From the NCBI GenBank assembly GCA_024449915.1, contig JAMZAV010000163.1, positions 62,001 to 126,000 on the forward strand: a stretch of DNA of 64,000 bases, given 5' to 3'. Positions 59,158-64,000 of the stretch are shown piece after piece. Within the stretch, counting starts at the first letter, position 1; each line of letters starts with the position of its first letter. Below the pieces are notes generated by a model that worked only from the letters and a program-made list of their open reading frames with translations, was not told the origin of the DNA and did not search any database. The stretch comes from Sweltsa coloradensis. Taxonomy: Eukaryota > Arthropoda > Insecta > Plecoptera > Chloroperlidae. Made by a program: the position numbers and the translations under genes.

Positions 59158-60552
59158 ACCAGAACCAGCAAACACGAATTGATGGGCCCTAAGGGGCCCC
59201 GCAACGGCTGGCCAGAACTGAACTGGCCAGCCGCTTGCGGGCCGGCATCTTTGGCCAGTACGGCTCGCTCTGATTTTGTCCCCCCGGGCCATCAGCCGGC
59301 CGTCACTTGTGGCTCACTTTCCTCCCCTTTTAACCCGGAAAATGGCCAAAGATGCCGGCCCGCAAGCGGCTGGCCAGAACTAAACTGGCCAGCCGTTTGC
59401 GGGCCACTTATGGCCCATCAATTCGTGTTTGCTTGGAAATCATTGGAACCACGCGATCTGGTATCAAAATATTAAACAAAAAAATTAAAATAATAAGTAT
59501 AATTGTTATAATATCGGTCTCAAAAAGGGTATTTCGTCTTAATTTCTGACACCAGTCAAATATCTGTAGGGTGATACACAACATGTATTATTGCAAGTAA
59601 TTATAAAGTTTCAAGTTAGGTGTCTCGATCTCGGTCCAGCAAGGGTGACTCTCCATCTGTAAGCCTAGCCTCTAACCGTTGGGCCACGGAAGTAGCTTGC
59701 TGTGTTGGGGGAATAATCACCTATACATACAATAGCAAATCGACTTTCACTGAATGGGTGATTGTTAAAAATATGTTTAGCCGGAAGACGGTTTTCTAGT
59801 GACGACCCAACACATTTACACTGCTGGCCAACCGGCAGCCGGCAAAGTGATGGCCAGCCATCTTCTGCCTGTGGCGGCAAAAACAACAGCGACAGGCAGC
59901 GGCCAACCCTTCACTGGGCAGGTTACTAGTATGTTATGGCCAGCCGTGCGTAGGGTGTCCAAGTGATGGTCCATGACTTATCCGCTGCGGGCCCAAACCC
60001 GGGCAGCCGGCAAAGTGAGGGCCAGCCATCTTCACTGCCTGTGGCGGCAAAATAACAGTGACACGGCAGCGGCCAACCCCAACACTGGGCAGTTACTATA
60101 CGTTGCTGCTAGCCGTGCGTAGGGTTACAAGTGATGGTCCATGACTTATCCGCTGCTGGCCAACCGCACCGGAAAAGTGATGCCACCATCTTCACGCTTG
60201 GGCGGCAAAAAACAGTGCCCACAGCAGCGGCCAACCATCACTGGCGGTTACTAGTATGTTGTGGCCAGCCGTGGTAGGGTTACAAGTGACGGTCCATGAC
60301 TTATCCGCTGCTGGCCAACCGGCAGCTGGCAAAATGATGGCCAGCCATTTTCACCCCCGTGGTGGCAAAACGACATAAACACGACAGCGGCCAACCAACA
60401 CCGGGCTAGGGTTGTTTTTGTTCTGGCCACCTTCAGACGGTAGGCCAGTGACAGCCTGACACCTTCTCACTGCTGGCCAGCCAGTGGCCACAGTGGCCAG
60501 AAGTGCCACCCACGCAGCCATCACTCTACCGTAACTTATGTGTTTGCTGGGC
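59158..60552. mobile_element. GGCCA-rich element with inverted repeat and 160-bp repeats
   Basis: Ends ccagcaaacacgaattgatg at 59166 and tatgtgtttgctgg near 60550 suggest terminal inverted repeats. 59166-59437 is an inverted repeat (ctggccagccgcttgcgggc twice in opposite orientation). 59810-60480 holds about four diverged 160-bp units with gctggccaaccggcagc and ggccagccatctt. 59605-59700 carries a tRNA-like scrap. No coding capacity; class unknown. Confidence 0.6.
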
Positions 60553-60718
60553 TAGCTTCAGACGCATGCTTTCATGGCAAAATAGGTTGAAGACGAGTAT
60601 TGGATGAGGGGAGGTGTAGGGGGGTTGGTGGGTACGATGTTATAAGGGAGATGCAGAACATATTGTGTCTAATATGATGCAGAGAATGAAGTAGCGGACA
60701 ATTTCCTGTCTCACTAAC

Positions 60719-60796
60719 TTCCAGGCCCCCAAGGTCTTTGGGATCGAACTGTGGCAGGCTCCTCACCAGCTGATTGGCCGCCTCCCACAGACGAGC
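60719..60796 (-). CDS. nab: nab exon, start of NCD2 region
   Basis: A 78-bp exon of 26 codons, phase 0 at both ends. The acceptor is tttctag before GCTCGTCTG and the donor is GAA|GTTAGT. The peptide includes LWEAANQLVRSLPQFDPKDL; the run ending in FDPKxL is typical of NAB proteins just before the conserved NKKLAK segment, as I recall the vertebrate homologues. That NKKLAK-like segment is not encoded here nor at the start of the next exon, so a micro-exon of about 42 bp is expected between 60713 and 57465. I did not find it. This is the most 5' nab exon in the window, since everything to its right is palindrome and copia element. Confidence 0.75.
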
Positions 60797-60890
60797 CTAG
60801 AAACTATCTGTTGAAGTTGGCACCTTCAGACGATACGAAACGTTTGTAACTCGATGATGAAATGGACAATTAGAACAGGCGGTGAAAAGA

Positions 60891-61619
60891 CTCAAGAGTA
60901 TACTAAAGTAGACTTCACGGGAAGATTGGTCCACAGGTACCAAGAATTTCCTCCCCTCTTTACCACCACCACCTTCCTGGCCCGAGCAGAGTGGACAAGA
61001 GGTAGATCGTATCTATCTCATAGTCGCTCGACCCTTCTATTGATTGTCTCGAAACCATCCAATTAAATTATTTTCCTTAAAATAGAGTTAAAATCCTTCC
61101 TTCCTTTCATTACGTAAACTTTTGTAATTTCCCTTTTAAATGCCCTTTAATGTTAAAGATTTTAACTTAAATGCTTTACTGAAGTAAAATCAACATGAAA
61201 ATTTTTTTGAATGCAAAAAATTTGATTGAAAACTAAGAACTTTACAGTATAATATACAACACACTTCATCATCAGAAGTGCTAAGAATATTTTGTAAACA
61301 TATTAGTTCTTAATCAATTTTTGCGTTTAAAAACATTTCGTGTTGATTTTATTTTAGGGAAACATTAAAATTAACATCATTAACATTTAAGAACATTTAA
61401 AAAGGGAAATTACAACAGTTTATGTAATGAAAAGAAATTAATTTATCTCTATTCAAGGGCTTTAGAGACCATCAAAAGAAGGGTCGAGGATAGGTAAGAT
61501 CTAAATCTTGTGCACTCTGCCCGTCCGAGGAAGGTGGTGGTGGTAAAGAGGGGAGGAAATTCCTGGTACCTGCGGACCAATCTTCCCGTGAAGTCCACTT
61601 TAGTATCTATGCTCACGAG
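60891..61619. repeat. 729-bp palindrome
   Basis: Arms of about 350 bp meet near 61255. Shared words include agtagacttcacgggaagat, ccaccaccaccttcctgg-type and gaaattac..gtttatgtaat. The arms differ by substitutions and short indels. It lies between the nab exon at 60719 and the copia element. Confidence 0.88.
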
Positions 61620-61805
61620 GTTGCCTTCCAACAATAATCGTAAAATGGTAAAAAACCAAACGAAGTGTATAATAGTATCCTTGATGGTAAACATCTGTAA
61701 TCACAGCTTGTCTTTCTTATTAATAAATCTAAAGAGTATTCATTGAACAAGTCTTGTTATTCCTTTTGTGTGAAATAACCCTTCGTCCACTCTACCTGCT
61801 TCACA

Positions 61806-61820
61806 GGTTATGGGGCTCAG
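61806..61820 (+). other. Copia primer-binding site (half-tRNA type)
   Basis: ggttatggggctcag resembles the sequence complementary to the anticodon-stem region of initiator tRNA-Met, the primer site known for Drosophila copia, with one or two mismatches. Its position right after an LTR-like ...ACA end and 140 bp before gag supports it. Confidence 0.7.
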
Positions 61821-61961
61821 AATAACGGAAAAATGATACACGTATCATTAAGTTAAGTGAAAGTGAAAATCAAAAGGTAAGTGCTTGAGTGAATCTCGTG
61901 CTCAGATTTAGGCCTAGCCTAGCCTAGGCGTCGCGAAGGTTCTCGATCGACGGTACATAAG

Positions 61962-62715
61962 ATGGCGTCATCTAACTCGGTGAGAATTGAACTATTAGAT
62001 AAAGATAATTACGACACGTGGAAGATTCAGATGGAAGCTTAACTGGTGAAAAACGATGCTTGGGCGTTCGTGAGTGGGGAAGATAGAAAACCTGCAATCG
62101 GAAATGGAGACGCCGCCACGGCATCGGTTCTAGCTTTGAAGGAGTGGGAAAATAAAGATAGGAAGGCCAAGTCGGACCTTATCTTGTCAATTAGCCGAGC
62201 TAAAACAAATGAAAGGATGTGTAACATCGAACGAAGTTTGGGTTAAACTGCAGTCGATATACCAATCGAGAGGGCCTGCTCGCAAGGCCACACTGTTGAA
62301 ACAATTAACATTGCATCGTATGGATGATGGTGAAGATGTGCGCGAACATCTTCGGAAGTTCTTCGATACGATCGACAAACTGAATGAGATGGCAATAAAC
62401 ATTAATCCGGATTTATTGACCATAATGCTCCTGTATAGCTTGCCGCCTAGTTTCGAAAATTTCCGGTGCGTGATTGAATCTCGGGACGAGTTACCAACAC
62501 CGGAAGTATTGCGCGTAAAAATCGTGGAAGAAAATGATGCACGGAAAAATGATACACGTATCTTGGACAATAACGCGATGTTTGCTTCTAAACGAAATCT
62601 GAAACGGTACGGAAGCTCAAACAAAAATAAATGTGGTAGAAACGAACAAAAATGTAACGAACCATTTAAATATAAATGTCACCGATGTCATCAGGTAGGT
62701 CACAAAGCCAAGTAA
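61962..62715 (+). pseudogene. Copia gag, interrupted
   Basis: Start at 61962 with LLDKDNYDTWKIQM, a typical copia gag N-terminus. A TAA stop at 62040, a frameshift near 62195, then a long open stretch (62209-62715) with KLQSIY and LPPSFENF-type gag motifs. The zinc knuckle CHRC-X4-H-X4-C is cut by TAA at 62713 with the last Cys codon just after. Three lesions in total. Confidence 0.88.
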
Positions 62716-64000
62716 TGTGTAAATGAGAAGAAACATGTCGAAATCGCGAAGAAAGCTGGGAATTTAAGCTTGTACGTTTCTTCAGAAAATTTATGTGAAG
62801 AAGCATTGAGATCAACGACTGCGAATCGTGGTGAGAAATGGTGCTTAGATAGTGGCTGCACGTCGCACCTATGCAATGACAGGGAGAGGTTCGCAAAAAA
62901 TTGCAGAAAATAGACCCGGAAAATTAAATCACGCCAGCAACACATCTACAGAGACTACGGTCAAAGGAATCGTGACGTTCACAGCTGAAGTCGACGGACA
63001 ACAGAAGAATGTAAGTCTGAAAGACACGCTGCCCCGTTCCTGACTTACGATTTACGAATGAACTTGTTGTCGGTCGGTAAAATCACTGACTGTGGATTCA
63101 AGGTAACATTTGGAAAGAAATCGGCCAAGATCGTTGATGGAACAGATAGAACAGTATTGTCAGCTGATCGAGTAAATGGGCTCTACTGTGTGCAAGAGAG
63201 TGAGCAGCAATGTAGCATAACTACCGAATCCAAACGCGCTACTATGGAGAGTTAACATCGCAGAATGGGACATATAAACTTCAAGGATCTCCTGGAAGGC
63301 GAACGCAACAGGAACCGTGCTGGGTATAGATGTAATTGGACCGAGAGAGACGTTCGATTGTGAAACGCGCATCCGAGAAAAAATGACCAGAGCGCCTCTT
63401 CCCAAAGATATGGACAGGAACACGAAATCGCTGGAAATAATCCATTCCGATATTTGTGGACCGATGCCTGTTGAATCGAACGGAAAGGCAAGATATTTTG
63501 TCACGTTCATCGACGACTGCTCTCACTGGTGTGAAGTGAGAATGATCAAGAAGAAAAGTGAAGTTCTGGATGCATTCAAGGAATTCAAAGCTTACGTCGA
63601 GACACAAACTGGTAAGAAAATAATGTATCTTCAATCAGACAATGGCATAGAATACCGAAGTATCGCTTTTAAAGACTACTTAAAGACGAACGGCATCGGA
63701 CGTAGGTTAACGGTTACGCATACACCGGAACAAACGGAGTCGCGGAAAAGAAAAACCCGTACGCTCGTGGAAATGGCGAGGTGCCTACTGATACAATCCG
63801 GACTGTCACCGTCGTTTTGGGGCGAAGCAATTAACACGGCAAATTACATCAGAAATAGGTGTCCTTCTAGGAGCATAAGTGGCAAAACTCCTTTCGAGAA
63901 GTGGTCTGGAGAAGCACCAAATATGAGTAACTTCCGTGAATTTGGCTGCAAAGTCTTCACTCTGACCTGGGAACCAGCTCGGAGCAAGTTCGAGCCCCGC
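62716..64000 (+). pseudogene. Copia protease and integrase remnant
   Basis: The protease active-site motif DSGCTSH begins at 62848 in the gag frame. After further breaks a GAG-pre-integrase-like stretch (near 63265) and the integrase core follow: Asp at 63449 (HSDICGP) and Asp at 63638 (QSDNG), 63 residues apart. Around the third catalytic residue near 63745 the frame is lost and regained, consistent with two compensating single-base indels. The frame then stays open to the window end. Confidence 0.85.

Larger units (their letters stand above)
24867..60796 (-). other. nab: nab co-repressor gene, visible part (7 exons)
   Basis: Span of seven minus-strand coding exons that together read as a NAB protein, a nuclear co-repressor that binds EGR/Krox-type zinc-finger factors. 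What is seen: short open segments with AG acceptors and GT donors in the same orientation. What is known of the family: NAB proteins carry two conserved domains, NCD1 and NCD2. NCD2 includes the run IRKYAAIYGRFD and [10 protein letters not shown] found here, and the C-terminal motif DEGLR is also present. Phases agree at 57341/36692, 36559/36152, 35234/31816 and 31705/24989. The intron between exons 57341 and 36692 is about 20.6 kb and is filled with transposable elements. NCD1 exons must lie beyond the right edge; the last exon was not found. One junction (36024/35430) does not keep phase and one stretch of about 14 residues expected between 60719 and 57460 is missing. Confidence 0.85.
61620..64000 (+). 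mobile_element. Ty1/copia retrotransposon, 5' part, decayed
   Basis: A primer-binding site at 61806-61820 marks the end of a 5' LTR at ttcaca (61805); the LTR start is not clear, somewhere between 61620 and 61700. Gag, zinc knuckle, protease motif and integrase follow in the copia order. The window ends before reverse transcriptase. Stop codons and frameshifts show it is inactive. Confidence 0.88.

Overview
This is a repeat-dominated, AT-rich nuclear segment of an arthropod, almost certainly an insect. The support is an insect-type trissin neuropeptide exon, spliced exons of a nab (NGFI-A-binding protein) co-repressor gene, and arthropod-type retroelements with many tRNA-derived SINEs and palindromic DNA elements. 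The species cannot be named from the sequence; a hemimetabolous insect with a large genome is my guess. Nothing here looks bacterial.

Host genes. On the minus strand seven nab coding exons lie between 60796 and 24867. In transcription order they are 60796-60719, 57460-57341, 36692-36559, 36152-36024, 35430-35234, 31816-31705 and 24989-24867. Reading phases agree across most junctions. Most of the window is therefore nab intron; the 5' exons (including the first conserved NAB domain) and the last exon or exons are not seen. On the plus strand 3280-3606 encodes a trissin precursor or its main exon, with a six-cysteine peptide followed by a tribasic cleavage site.

Region by region. 1-3000: 39-bp and 12-bp tandem arrays and a Helitron-like fragment. 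3.3-9.4 kb: trissin, small inverted-repeat elements and SINEs. 11.6-14.1 kb: Helitron-like and TTAA elements with a SINE nested inside. 16.5-17.3 kb: a 778-bp palindrome. 19-24.2 kb: an 84-bp tandem array, a 412-bp palindrome, a broken Penelope-like element with an inverted fragment, and a 5'-truncated LINE. 24.8-36.7 kb: five nab exons among nested inverted-repeat elements and a 72-bp minisatellite that begins at a nab 5' splice site. 37-48.9 kb: TTAA elements carrying Helitron-like insertions, 72-bp and 45-bp arrays, and a hAT-like MITE. 49-53 kb: two tandem R4/Dong-like retroelement fragments in TAA repeats. 54-60.8 kb: more TTAA elements, a partly duplicated nab exon, a SINE, a GGCCA-rich repeat and another nab exon. 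60.9-64 kb: a 729-bp palindrome, then the 5' end of a decayed Ty1/copia element running off the window.

The points most worth a second look are the minisatellite that has multiplied a splice-donor-like sequence about 30 times beside the real nab donor, the partial tandem duplication of another nab exon, nested DNA elements whose junctions reveal their target-site rules, and several very long palindromes. Exon edges, phases and repeat boundaries were read by eye; no search or alignment was run.
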